DNA of 64,000 nt, taken from positions 17,917 through 81,916 of the forward strand of contig JAJSLI010000020.1 of the NCBI GenBank assembly GCA_021272315.1. Direction: 5' to 3'. The number at the start of each line of letters is the position of its first letter. Positions within the stretch are counted from its first letter, which is position 1. The notes beneath the pieces were generated by a model. The model was not told the DNA's origin. It saw only the letters and a program-made list of their open reading frames with translations, and searched no databases. The position numbers and the translations under genes are program-made. This document shows, piece after piece, positions 1 to 9,503 of this stretch. This stretch comes from Methylacidiphilales bacterium. Lineage in GTDB: Bacteria > Verrucomicrobiota > Verrucomicrobiia > Methylacidiphilales > UBA1321.

Positions 1-836
1 ACGGCATAGTCTCCCACGCAGGTGGAGGGGTTGAGCGAAGGCAGTTCGCTTTCGCCGATGCTGAAGGAGATGGTCGGAATCGTCGCCGGCGAGATGCCCG
101 CCGCGCGCAAGGCGCGGAAGAAGGCGACATTTGTGTCGCCGTTGATGGTGTTGAGTATGACGTCGGGATGGGCGGCCACAATGCGGGCGACGATGGGTCC
201 AACGGTTGTTCCTCCGAGCGGAATGTAGTCTTGGCTGAGGATTTGTCCGCCGAGGGCCCGGACCTGGTCGCCGATCACGGCGTTGGCGGCGCGAGGAAAA
301 ACATAATCGGAACCGACAAGATAGAAACGGCGGGCCCTGAGATTGTCAAAAGCCCACTTCACCGCAGGTATAATCTGCTGGTTAGGTGCAGCGCCCAGAT
401 AGACGATGTTGGGCGATTGCTCCAAGCCCTCGTACTGGACGGGGTAGAATAGGAGGCCGCCGAGTTGCTCGAAAATCGGGCGCACGGTTTTGCGGCTGGC
501 GGAGGTCCAACAGCCAAAAACGGCGCAGACTTTTTCGTCCGCCAGCAGCCGGTGCGATTCCTGCGCGAAGGTGGGCCAGTCGGAACGGCCGTCGGCGACG
601 ATGGGTTCGACGCGACGGCCACCCAGAAGGCCGCCGGAAGCATTGATTTCCTCGATGGCCAGCTCAGTCGCCTGCACAACCGGGGTCTCGCTAATGGACA
701 TGGTCCCCGTCAGGGAGTGCAGAATGCCGACACGAATTGGGGGGAGGGATTGCCGGTGCCAAAGCTGGCCGAGAATGAGGCAAATGACCGTTGACCCGGC
801 GATTGCCAGGATCCATTGCCGGGAGCGTGTTGTCAT
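1..836 (-). CDS. Urea/amide-type ABC transporter substrate-binding protein (UrtA/AmiC-like), C-terminus off the left edge
   Basis: Own translation from ATG at 836: MTTRSRQWILAIAGSTVICLILGQLWHRQSLPPIRVGILHSLTGTMSISETPVVQATELAIEEINASGGLLGGRRVEPIVADGRSDWPTF...; open to the window edge, so absent from the ORF track. Confidence 0.85.
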   Translation of the reverse strand, partial: MTTRSRQWILAIAGSTVICLILGQLWHRQSLPPIRVGILHSLTGTMSISETPVVQATELAIEEINASGGLLGGRRVEPIVADGRSDWPTFAQESHRLLADEKVCAVFGCWTSASRKTVRPIFEQLGGLLFYPVQYEGLEQSPNIVYLGAAPNQQIIPAVKWAFDNLRARRFYLVGSDYVFPRAANAVIGDQVRALGGQILSQDYIPLGGTTVGPIVARIVAAHPDVILNTINGDTNVAFFRALRAAGISPATIPTISFSIGESELPSLNPSTCVGDYA

Positions 837-1119
837 CGATCCATCACCCCAAGTTCAATCTGTGGCAGCGATTTGAATGCCAATCTGTTGGGTTGGACGG
901 AGGGAAAATTTGGAATTTTTGCACCTCGCGCAACCTGGACATGAATCGTAGGCAAACCTCCGGCAGAACCGCTCAAAATTCCAGACCGTTTTTATTCGAT
1001 TCAATCCACCACGTTTATGATCACGATGGGGGTTTATCGAGCAAATTCGCCGGGCGGTCTTTCGGTATTGCCCAAGAGCAATTTATTTTCTCCTTTCGGA
1101 GGACGTTTTACCTGGGAAT

Positions 1120-2529
1120 TCAACTCGCCTTGACCTGCGCGACAAGGGCGTTCAAGGAAGCTTTCGCGTCGCCGAAAAGCATCCGCGTATTGTCCTTGTA
1201 GAAGAGATGGTTTTCAATGCCTGCGAAACCTGTGGCCATCGAGCGTTTCATGACAATGACGGTTTTGGCGTGGTCGGCATCAATAATGGGCATGCCATAA
1301 ATCGGGCTGCCTTTATCTTCGCGCGCGGCGGGATTGACCACGTCATTCGCGCCAATGACAAGGCAGACATCCACGCGGTCCATGGTGGGATTGATGGCTT
1401 CCATTTCGCAAAGCTGGTCGTAGGGAACATTCGCTTCGGCCAGCAAGACATTCATATGGCCGGGCATGCGTCCGGCCACGGGATGAATCGCAAAGCGCAC
1501 TTCCACGCCGCGTTCGGCGAGTTCCTCGGAAAGTTCCTGCACCTGATGCTGCGCTTGCGCCACCGCCATGCCGTAACCGGGCACGATGACGACTTGTTGC
1601 GCATAGGCCAGCAACAACGCCGCTTCATCCGCCTGGATAGATTTGACCGTTTTACCCGCGAGATCACCCCCGGCCGCGCCTGTGCCGCCGGCGGAACCAA
1701 ACGCGCCGAACAGAACATTCGAGACCGGACGGTTCATTGCCTTGCACATGAGCAAGGTGAGCAGGGTGCCGGATGAACCGACAAGCGTGCCTGCGACCAC
1801 CATCGCAAGATTGTTGATTGCAAATCCGTCCGCTGCAACCGCGAGACCGGTGAAGGAATTCAACAGCGATATTACAACCGGCATGTCTGCGCCGCCGATG
1901 GGCATGACCATCGCCACGCCGAAGAACAGCGCCAGCAAAAACAAAACGATGAACGCTGTGAAGGTGCCGCCCTCGGAGGCATAAAAAGTCAGCCAGCCGC
2001 CCAGGCCGAGAATGACGAGCAGGACGAGTCCGTTTAATATATTCTGGCCGGGGAACGTGTACGGCTTTTCAAATTTCCCCTCCAGTTTCAGAAACGCGAT
2101 AATACTGCCGGAAAATGAAAGCGATCCGATGAGCGTCGCAAAAAGCATGGAAACCGCGAGAAACGTCGTGATCTGGTTGTCCGGCCTGGTGAATTCCAGG
2201 CTCGCGACCAGCGCCGCGGCTCCGCCGCCCACCCCGTTGAAGAGCGCCACCATTTGCGGCATCGAAGTCATCTTCACGGAATACGCGCCAATTGCGCCGA
2301 TGATCAAACCGATGACTATGCCGATGGCAATGAGCGTGTAGTTGATGCTCCAGGTTTGCGACCAGACATAATCGCCGGTCGGCTTATGCAGGGTCAGAAA
2401 CGCTATCAGCATACCGCCAGCCGCCACCAGGTTGCCGAGGCGCGCCGTCTTCGGCGACGCCAGCAGCTTGATGCCGACGATGAATAATGCCGAGACCCCA
2501 ATGATGATGTAGGCGTTGATAGGGCTCAC
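1120..2529 (-). CDS. pntB: NAD(P) transhydrogenase subunit beta
   Basis: 469 aa; multi-TM N-terminus and NADP-binding C-terminus (VPGYGMAVAQAQH, GANDVVNPAAR, KRSMATGFAGIENHLF). Confidence 0.95.
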   Translation of the reverse strand: MSPINAYIIIGVSALFIVGIKLLASPKTARLGNLVAAGGMLIAFLTLHKPTGDYVWSQTWSINYTLIAIGIVIGLIIGAIGAYSVKMTSMPQMVALFNGVGGGAAALVASLEFTRPDNQITTFLAVSMLFATLIGSLSFSGSIIAFLKLEGKFEKPYTFPGQNILNGLVLLVILGLGGWLTFYASEGGTFTAFIVLFLLALFFGVAMVMPIGGADMPVVISLLNSFTGLAVAADGFAINNLAMVVAGTLVGSSGTLLTLLMCKAMNRPVSNVLFGAFGSAGGTGAAGGDLAGKTVKSIQADEAALLLAYAQQVVIVPGYGMAVAQAQHQVQELSEELAERGVEVRFAIHPVAGRMPGHMNVLLAEANVPYDQLCEMEAINPTMDRVDVCLVIGANDVVNPAAREDKGSPIYGMPIIDADHAKTVIVMKRSMATGFAGIENHLFYKDNTRMLFGDAKASLNALVAQVKAS

Positions 2530-2804
2530 TTCTTTGCTTTCTTGAACATTTGCAACATCCGGTCCGTGACCATGAAGCCGCCGAAGACGTTGGCGGAACC
2601 GAAAACGACCGCGATAAATCCCAGCGCCTGCTCCGGCAGCGTGGCCGCATCCGCCAGCACCAGGATGCCGCCGAACAAAATAATGCCGTGAATGGCGTTC
2701 GTGCCGGACATCAATGGCGTGTGCAGCATCGAGGGCACCTTGGAGATGACCTCAATGCCGACAAAAATGGCCAGAATAAAAATGAAAATAATATTGGAAT
2801 CCAT
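2526..2804 (-). CDS. pntAB: NAD(P) transhydrogenase subunit alpha, membrane part (split PntA2)
   Basis: 92 aa; EVISKVPSMLHTPLMSGTNAIHGI is typical of the PntA C-terminal TM domain; overlaps pntB by 4 nt. Confidence 0.92.
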   Translation of the reverse strand: MDSNIIFIFILAIFVGIEVISKVPSMLHTPLMSGTNAIHGIILFGGILVLADAATLPEQALGFIAVVFGSANVFGGFMVTDRMLQMFKKAKK

Positions 2805-2810
2805 GGAATT

Positions 2811-3947
2811 TTAGCCGGGTTTGGCGGTGAGTTTTTCGTTCACGATCCTGCCTCCATGCGTGACGAGGCAGCTTTTGATGATTTCGTCGTCGGGTTTGAG
2901 CACGAAGGTTTTTTCCTTTTTATCCCAAAAGGCCTCGACCAGTGCCACGAGGTTGGCCGCATAAACCTGGCTGGCGTCCAACGGCACGCGTCCGGGCAGA
3001 TTCGCAAGGCCGACGATTTTTACCCCGTTGCGGTCGATGACCTGGTCGTAGGCGACATCTTCAACGTTGCCACCGGTTTCCACCGCGAGGTCAACGACCA
3101 CGCTGCCGGGCTTCATGGCGTTGAGCATTTCCTTGGTAACCAGAATCGGCGCTTTGCGTCCGAATACCTGCGCGGCGGTGATGACCACGTCGGAATCGCC
3201 GCAGGTTTTTTTCATCGCGTCGCGCTGTTTTTGGATCTGTTCCTCGGTCAACGCCTTCGCATAGCCGTCCTTCGTCTGGCCGGTCTCTCCAAGATCAATT
3301 TTGAGAAATTGGGCTCCGAGCGATTTCACCTGTTCTTCGACAACGGGCCGCGTGTCATAGGCGGTGACCTTCGCGCCCAGCCGTTTCGCGGTGGCAATCG
3401 CCTGCAAACCGGCGACGCCGACGCCTATGATGAAAACTTTTGCCGGCAGAATCGTTCCCGCCGCCGTGGTCATCATGGGAAAAATTTTGTTGGAATGGCT
3501 CGCGGCGAGGATGACAGCCGCGTAGCCGCCAAGGTTGGCCTGCGAGGAGAGGGCATCCATTCCCTGGCAGATGGTGGAACGGGGAATCATCTCCATGCAA
3601 ATGGCGCTTACCCCGGATTCCGCGAGCTTTTGCAACAAATCCGGCTGGTTAAAGGGATCGAGATAACTGATGTGAATCGTGCCCGGCTTCAGGCTTCCAA
3701 TATCATCGAGGGGCGGCTTGCCCAGCCGCAGAACGATATTTGCCGCCGCCAGCCCGGACGCACGATCCGGGGCCACGCTCGCGCCTGCCGCGGTGTACGC
3801 GGCATCCGGGAAATGAACGCTCAAGCCCAAACCGGACTCGATTTCCACCTGCGCACCCAGTTTCACGAGCCGAGTCACCGTGGACGGCACCATAGCCACC
3901 CGTTTTTCGATGGGACTGGTTTCACGCGCTACAAAGATTCGCATCAA
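2811..3947 (-). CDS. pntAA: NAD(P) transhydrogenase subunit alpha, soluble part (split PntA1)
   Basis: 378 aa; RVAMVPSTVTRLVKLGAQVEIESG and GVGVAGLQAIATAKRLGAKVTAYDTRP, AlaDH/PNT family. Confidence 0.94.
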   Translation of the reverse strand: MMRIFVARETSPIEKRVAMVPSTVTRLVKLGAQVEIESGLGLSVHFPDAAYTAAGASVAPDRASGLAAANIVLRLGKPPLDDIGSLKPGTIHISYLDPFNQPDLLQKLAESGVSAICMEMIPRSTICQGMDALSSQANLGGYAAVILAASHSNKIFPMMTTAAGTILPAKVFIIGVGVAGLQAIATAKRLGAKVTAYDTRPVVEEQVKSLGAQFLKIDLGETGQTKDGYAKALTEEQIQKQRDAMKKTCGDSDVVITAAQVFGRKAPILVTKEMLNAMKPGSVVVDLAVETGGNVEDVAYDQVIDRNGVKIVGLANLPGRVPLDASQVYAANLVALVEAFWDKKEKTFVLKPDDEIIKSCLVTHGGRIVNEKLTAKPG

Positions 3948-4293
3948 ACCTCATTAGGGGAGTTCGGTTGAAATAAAAGCAATTAAAAGCAATAATTGAC
4001 CTGAAATTTTACTGCTAATAGTAGTGCATCTAATGGGGCGGTGGCCAAGTCCAAGAGCTGTCATTTGGGAAGTGGAAATTTGGGGCGAAAATTGACGATT
4101 GTCAGTGAATTCGCCAAATGAGGGACGAAATGGCAAATAGTCCCAAGCTGGTCCAAGATTCCCGGCGTATTGCCAAGTTATTCCCGGGGCATCTTTTGGG
4201 ACGAGACTATTAACATGAGATCCCTGCCGATCTCAAATAAGTCACTTTTCCCTTGCTCCCTGTGTCTTCTCTGCTTTAATCGACCCTCACCTT

Positions 4294-4557
4294 ATGGAAG
4301 CAGCGCAGAAAACGGAATACACGAAGGAGTTCAAGTTGCACGAGAAGGACACCGGCTCGGCCGATGTCCAGATCGCGATTCTCACTCATCGTATTAACGA
4401 CCTCACCAAGCACTTGCAAAAGTTCACCAAGGACCATAGCTCGCGCCGGGGTCTTCTGATGATGGTCGCGCAGCGCAAAAAGCTGCAGGACTACCTCAAA
4501 AAATCCGATTCCGCCCGCTACGATAAGGTCATTCAGAAACTAAACCTGCGCAAGTAG
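4294..4557 (+). CDS. rpsO: 30S ribosomal protein S15
   Basis: 87 aa; TGSADVQIAILTHRINDLTKHLQKFTKDHSSRRGLLMMVAQRKKLQDYLKK. Confidence 0.98.
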   Translation: MEAAQKTEYTKEFKLHEKDTGSADVQIAILTHRINDLTKHLQKFTKDHSSRRGLLMMVAQRKKLQDYLKKSDSARYDKVIQKLNLRK

Positions 4558-4574
4558 CGTCCCCCTCCGCGAAA

Positions 4575-4600
4575 GGCCCTTCCGCCTGGCGGAACGGGTC
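4575..4600 (+). promoter_or_regulatory. rpsO-pnp intergenic stem-loop (possible processing site or weak terminator)
   Basis: TTCCGC-ctg-GCGGAA stem plus outer CC/GG pairs, followed by a second small CGGG-tctt-CCCG stem. Confidence 0.45.
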
Positions 4601-4725
4601 TTCCCGAAAACTTCAGAGTACAATCAACTTCATCGCCCGACAGGCTCCCGGCGACTGAGTTCATTGTCCTCTGCGTTTCTTTTCCGGTGGAGACGCCTCT
4701 CGCGCTCCAACCGAGAAAAGAACCC

Positions 4726-6873
4726 ATGTCCAGCATTCACACGGTGTCGGCCCAATTTGGCGCCCACCCCATCATCATCGAAACCGGCAAGCTCGCCAAA
4801 CTCGCCGACGGCGCCGTCAGCGTCCGCTATGGCGATACCCTCGTCATCGTCACCGCCGTCTCCGCAACCAAGATCAAGGAAGGCCAGGACTTCTTCCCCC
4901 TCACCGTCGAGTACCGCGAGCGCGCCGCCGCCGTCGGCAAGATTCCCGGCGGTTATTTCAGACGTGAAGGCCGCCCCACGGAAAAGGAAATCCTCACCTG
5001 TCGCATGACCGACCGTCCGCTGCGCCCCCTCTTTCCCAAGGGCTACCTTTACGACACACAGATCATCACCACCCTCCTTTCCGCCGATGGTGAAAACGAT
5101 CCCGACAGTCTCTCGATCAACGGCGCTTCCGCCGCGCTCATGGTCTCCGATATTCCCTTCGGCGGCCCCATCGGCGCAGTCCGCGTCGGCCGGATAGACG
5201 GCAAATTCGTCACCCAGCCCACCCACGCCCAGATGGACCTCAGCGACCTCGACCTCGTCTACGTCGCCACCGAAACCGACATCCTCATGATCGAAGGCTC
5301 CGCCCTCGAACTCCCTGAAGAGGACTTCAAGGCCGCACTCGACTACGCCCAAAAGGAAGCGCAGGTCATCATCGGTCTCCAGAAGGAACTCACCGCCCGC
5401 GCCGCCAAGCCCAAGCGCAACTTGCCGCTTTACACGGTCAAGCCCGAGTTGGTCGACCTCGCCTATGAGATGGTCGCCTCCCGCATTGAAGGCGCGATCT
5501 ACCGCCCGAGCAAGGTCGAGCGCTATACTGCCGTCGGCGAACTGAAAAAAGAAGTCGAGGCCGCTATCAAGGTCAAGTATCCCGAAGCCACCGCTTTTGA
5601 CATCAGCTCCGCCTTCGCCCAAGTTGAGATCAAGGCCTTTCGCGCCGCCATTCTCGACCAGAAGAAACGCAGCGATGGACGCGGCGTGAAGGAAATCCGC
5701 CCTCTTTCCGGCGAAGTCGGGCTTCTGCCCCGTTCCCACGGTTCCTCCCTCTTCGCTCGCGGCGAAACCCAGGCCCTCTGCCTGGCCACTCTCGCCCCCA
5801 GCGACGAAGCCCAGGAACTCGACGGCTACACCGGCGGCGAAATCTCCAAGCGCTTCATTCTCCACTACAACTTCCCTCCCTTCTCCGTCGGCGAAACCGG
5901 ACGCGTCGGTGGGTTGAACCGTCGCGAAATCGGCCACGGCGCGCTGGCCGAAAGGTCCCTCCTCGCCGTTATCCCCAGTGAAACCGACTTTCCCTACGCC
6001 ATCCGCGTCTCCTCCGAAGTCATGGAATCGAACGGTTCCACCTCCATGGCCTCTGTCTGCGGCGGCTGCCTCTCCCTCATGGACGCCGGCGTGCCGATCA
6101 AGTCGCCGGTGGCCGGCATTTCCGTCGGCCTCGTCACCGAGTACGACGACCAGGACAACCTCAAGCGTTACCTCACCCTGATCGACATCCTCGGCGCGGA
6201 AGACCACTACGGCGACATGGATTTCAAGCTCTCCGGCACCCGCGAAGGCGTTACCGGCTTCCAGCTCGATCTCAAACTCTCCGGCATTCCGCTCTCCATC
6301 ATGAAGGAAGCCGTTGACCAGGCCAAAGAGGCCCGCGGCCAGATCCTTGACTTCATGCAAACCGTCATCAACGCGCCGCGCGGCGAACTCTCCCAGTTCG
6401 CGCCCCGCATCGAGACCATCCAGATTAACCCCGAGAAGATCGGCCTCGTCATCGGCCCCGGCGGCAAAAACATCAAGAGCATCGTCGCCGAAACCGGCGC
6501 CGAAATTAACATCGAAGACGATGGCCGCGTCAAAATCTACTCCTCCAGCGGCGACGCCATGCAACGCGCCAAGGAAATCATCCTCGGCATGGTCGGTGAC
6601 ATCGAAGTCGGCAAGATTTATCGCGGTAGCGTGGTCACCATCAAGGACTTCGGCGCTTTCGTCGAAGTCCTCCCCGGCAAGGACGGTCTCGTCCACATCT
6701 CCGAATGGTCAGACGCGCGCATCAACCGCATGACCGACGCCGCCAAGATCGGCGACGAAGTCTGGGTCAAGTGCATCGGCCAGGACGACAAGGGCCGTTC
6801 CAAGCTCAGCCGCAAGGCCGCGCTCAAGGAACGCGCCGAAGCCGGCTTGGACGCCCCCGAGCCCAAGGCCTGA
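4726..6873 (+). CDS. pnp: Polyribonucleotide nucleotidyltransferase (PNPase)
   Basis: ORF 4687-6873; [25 protein letters not shown] start at 4726 preferred; RNase PH domains, KH ([15 protein letters not shown]) and S1 ([19 protein letters not shown]). Confidence 0.97.
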   Translation: MSSIHTVSAQFGAHPIIIETGKLAKLADGAVSVRYGDTLVIVTAVSATKIKEGQDFFPLTVEYRERAAAVGKIPGGYFRREGRPTEKEILTCRMTDRPLRPLFPKGYLYDTQIITTLLSADGENDPDSLSINGASAALMVSDIPFGGPIGAVRVGRIDGKFVTQPTHAQMDLSDLDLVYVATETDILMIEGSALELPEEDFKAALDYAQKEAQVIIGLQKELTARAAKPKRNLPLYTVKPELVDLAYEMVASRIEGAIYRPSKVERYTAVGELKKEVEAAIKVKYPEATAFDISSAFAQVEIKAFRAAILDQKKRSDGRGVKEIRPLSGEVGLLPRSHGSSLFARGETQALCLATLAPSDEAQELDGYTGGEISKRFILHYNFPPFSVGETGRVGGLNRREIGHGALAERSLLAVIPSETDFPYAIRVSSEVMESNGSTSMASVCGGCLSLMDAGVPIKSPVAGISVGLVTEYDDQDNLKRYLTLIDILGAEDHYGDMDFKLSGTREGVTGFQLDLKLSGIPLSIMKEAVDQAKEARGQILDFMQTVINAPRGELSQFAPRIETIQINPEKIGLVIGPGGKNIKSIVAETGAEINIEDDGRVKIYSSSGDAMQRAKEIILGMVGDIEVGKIYRGSVVTIKDFGAFVEVLPGKDGLVHISEWSDARINRMTDAAKIGDEVWVKCIGQDDKGRSKLSRKAALKERAEAGLDAPEPKA

Positions 6874-6965
6874 ACTGCCACATGGTAGGGTCCTAATTTG
6901 ATAAACCTGAAGACAACCATTTTAACCGGATGATTGACGATAGTCTAAGCTGATCGTACCTTTAT

Positions 6966-7220
6966 GTGACGGTTAAAAGCTGTTTCGCGAAAATGAATAA
7001 CATCAAATCTGACCATCTTGTTTCTGCTGGCTCGATTCTAATCGGAGCGGGCACGATCATGAACATAGCCGGAATCTACTTTCAGTACAACTACTCCAAC
7101 AGCGACGAGGAGGCGGATAGGTGCGCCATTTTCCGCGATTGGCGTATGGTTGGTCAGGATATTGAAAAAGCCATTGAAACGGAAGGCCCCAGCCTTCTTG
7201 CTCAAGGCGTTGGGGGCTAA
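6966..7220 (+). CDS. Small hypothetical protein with one hydrophobic segment; ATG alternative at 6993
   Basis: ORF 84 aa from GTG; MNNIKSDHLVSAGSILIGAGTIMNIAGIYFQYNYS...DWRMVGQDIEKAIETEG; stop overlaps the next ATG (TAATG). Confidence 0.55.
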   Translation: MTVKSCFAKMNNIKSDHLVSAGSILIGAGTIMNIAGIYFQYNYSNSDEEADRCAIFRDWRMVGQDIEKAIETEGPSLLAQGVGG

Positions 7221-7765
7221 TGGCTGACACAGAGCCGCAAGATGCAGACCAGTCCCATAAAAGGGAAATTAGTCTTCGTCGCGCTGTTAATTTTGAACGT
7301 TTGTTTTCGGAAGAACCCCTAAAATCACTTAGTCCGGAGCAAAGAAGCGCCCTTGAGCAAACGCTCACGAGGATCGAGATTTCAGCTTCGCAGTCAATCA
7401 GCTATTCGGGGCCGCTGCCTCATCCGTCTTTGCTGGCTAAATACAACGATGTGATTCCAAATGGCGCAGAGCGCATGATGGTAATGGCTGAAAAACAGAG
7501 CGACCACCGGCTTAAGATCGAAACAATGGTTGTAAACAACCAGCAAAGGCAGAGTACAGTAGGGCAATATTTTGCACTGGTGATAACAATCGCGGGATTG
7601 GCACTTTCGGGATGGTTGATTGTCAATAATCACGATACCGCAGGCAGCGCAATTGGAGTTGCCACGATTGGGAGTGTTGCAGCAGCGTTCATAGCCGGAC
7701 GAACTAAACAGAGGTCGGAGCTGGACTCAAAGCGCCGAGCCGTTGAAGCTGCTGAAGAGGAATAA
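7220..7765 (+). CDS. DUF2335-like predicted membrane protein
   Basis: SGPLPHPSLLAKYNDVIPNGAERMMVMAEKQSDHRLKIE followed by two TM segments, matching the DUF2335 layout. Confidence 0.75.
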   Translation: MADTEPQDADQSHKREISLRRAVNFERLFSEEPLKSLSPEQRSALEQTLTRIEISASQSISYSGPLPHPSLLAKYNDVIPNGAERMMVMAEKQSDHRLKIETMVVNNQQRQSTVGQYFALVITIAGLALSGWLIVNNHDTAGSAIGVATIGSVAAAFIAGRTKQRSELDSKRRAVEAAEEE

Positions 7766-7929
7766 GTCGACGGTTGAGTGCGTGTTTGGCCGCATCTAGT
7801 CAAAATGGGCGAATACGGGTAGTTCCCCATTTGGCAAATTAGGACACTACCCTCCGCACGCCCCGGTTGACCAATCAGCCTGATTTGCTCTAAACCTTAG
7901 GCAAATCAGATCAACCCAGACATACCCCT

Positions 7930-8406
7930 ATGCCCCTCAAAATCGGAACTTCCGCCCCTGACTTCACCCTCAAAACCAAAAACGCCAACGGCCTCGAAGA
8001 CGTCAAGCTCAGCGCCAACTTCGGCCAGCGCAACACCGTCCTGCTCTTTTTCCCGCTCGCCTTTACCGGCGTCTGCACCCAGGAATTTTGCGACGTTTCC
8101 GGCGGCATCTCCGCCTACGACAGCCTCAACGCCGCCGTCTACGGCATCAGCGTGGACAGTCCCTTCGCGCAGGAGGCCTGGGCCTTGAAGGAAAAGATCA
8201 ACATCAAGCTGCTGAGCGACCTGAACAAGACCGTCATCAAGTCCTACGAGGTCGTCTTCCCCGGACTCGCCGGCATCGGCGACACGGCGGCCCGCGCCGC
8301 CTTCGTCATCGACAAACAGGGCAAGATTATCTACGCCGAACAGACCGCGACGCCCAAGGACCTGCCCAATTTCGAAGCGGTTAAAGCCACCCTCGCCAAA
8401 CTCTAA
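7930..8406 (+). CDS. Peroxiredoxin (AhpC/TSA family)
   Basis: 158 aa; APDFTLKTKNANG...FFPLAFTGVCTQEFCDVS. Confidence 0.92.
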   Translation: MPLKIGTSAPDFTLKTKNANGLEDVKLSANFGQRNTVLLFFPLAFTGVCTQEFCDVSGGISAYDSLNAAVYGISVDSPFAQEAWALKEKINIKLLSDLNKTVIKSYEVVFPGLAGIGDTAARAAFVIDKQGKIIYAEQTATPKDLPNFEAVKATLAKL

Positions 8407-8420
8407 TCCTCTCAGCGCTC

Positions 8421-8651
8421 ATGAGCACCAGCAACGACCAGCCCCATCACGCCCTCGATCTGACCACCCAGGCCCGCGAGGCCGTTCGCAAAGTCAGCGG
8501 CCACCTCAACGAGCAGGCCAATGTCATCCGCGACGCCACCGCCGTCGTCCGCTACAACACCCAGGACTTCATCCAGAACAATCCCTGGCAGTCGGTCGCG
8601 ATTGCCGCGGGCATCGGGTTCCTGGTCGGCGTGGTCGTCTCGCGGCGCTGA
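8421..8651 (+). CDS. DUF883/ElaB-YqjD-like membrane-anchored protein
   Basis: 76 aa; amphipathic helix then FIQNNPWQSVAIAAGIGFLVGVVVSRR. Confidence 0.85.
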   Translation: MSTSNDQPHHALDLTTQAREAVRKVSGHLNEQANVIRDATAVVRYNTQDFIQNNPWQSVAIAAGIGFLVGVVVSRR

Positions 8652-8661
8652 TCCTCCGTTG

Positions 8662-8692
8662 TTGTGGCGGTCGGAGACCACCACAAGTTTTT
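8662..8692. terminator. Intrinsic terminator-like hairpin between convergent genes
   Basis: TTGTGG-c-GGTC gga GACC-a-CCACAA followed by gTTTTT; lies between the DUF883 gene (+) and lpxA (-). Confidence 0.7.
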
Positions 8693-9494
8693 AACTCCCC
8701 GCCAAAGGCTCGGGCCGGATCACGCCGCGTTGCGTGGTCTTCAAGAATTCCACCAGCACCTTCACGTGCAGGTTGGCCGCGTCCTCCGACGCCACGATCC
8801 TCTCGATCGCCTGCGAAAAATTGAGCGTCCGGTCGGCCAGGATGCGGTAGGCGCGGCGCAGCGCCTTGATATCCGGATCGGGAAACCCGCGCCGCTTGAG
8901 CCCCACTTCGTTTACCCCGCGCAAAATCGCCGGATTGCCGTCCGCCACGAGATAGGGCGGCGCGTCCTGCACGATCTTCGTGCAGCCGCCGATGATCGCA
9001 TGCGCCCCGATCCGGCAGAACTGGTGTACCGCGCTCAGGCCGCTGATCACCGCGTAATCACCCACCGTCACGTGTCCGGCCAGCGTCGCATTGTTGGAAA
9101 AGATCGTCTTATTGCCCACCACGCAATTGTGGGCGACGTGCGAGTAGGCCAGGAACAGGTTCCCGTCCCCGATGACTGTCTTCTCGCCCGGACCGGTGGC
9201 GCGATGCACCGTCGAAAATTCACGAAAGACGTTCCCCTTGCCGATTTCGAGATAGGTCGGTTCGCCCAGGTACTTCAGGTCCTGCGTCTTGAAACCGATG
9301 GCCGTGTAGGGGAAAAAATCGTTGTGCGGTCCGATCCGGCTCGGACCGTCGATCGTGGCGTGATGCCCCACGTTCGTGCCATCCCCCAGTTCCACTCCGG
9401 CTCCGATCACCGCGTAAGCCCCGATCCTTACCCCCGCGCCCAACCGTGCCTTCGGATCGACCACGGCGGTGAGATGAATCAGCGACTCTGTCAT
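8691..9494 (-). CDS. lpxA: Acyl-[ACP]-UDP-N-acetylglucosamine O-acyltransferase
   Basis: 267 aa; hexapeptide repeats, IHLTAVVDPKARLGAGVRIGAYAVIGAGVELGDGTNVGHHATIDGPSRIG. Confidence 0.95.
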   Translation of the reverse strand: MTESLIHLTAVVDPKARLGAGVRIGAYAVIGAGVELGDGTNVGHHATIDGPSRIGPHNDFFPYTAIGFKTQDLKYLGEPTYLEIGKGNVFREFSTVHRATGPGEKTVIGDGNLFLAYSHVAHNCVVGNKTIFSNNATLAGHVTVGDYAVISGLSAVHQFCRIGAHAIIGGCTKIVQDAPPYLVADGNPAILRGVNEVGLKRRGFPDPDIKALRRAYRILADRTLNFSQAIERIVASEDAANLHVKVLVEFLKTTQRGVIRPEPLAGS

Positions 9495-9503
9495 GGCCGG
9501 CCT

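Noticed and set aside
2550-3971. 473-aa plus-strand ORF opposite pntA
   Set aside because: Antisense to conserved PntA1/PntA2; no domain signal
4630-6696. 688-aa minus-strand ORF antisense to pnp
   Set aside because: Complementary-frame artefact of strong GC3 bias; low-complexity D/G/A/E-rich translation and PNPase is unambiguous on the plus strand
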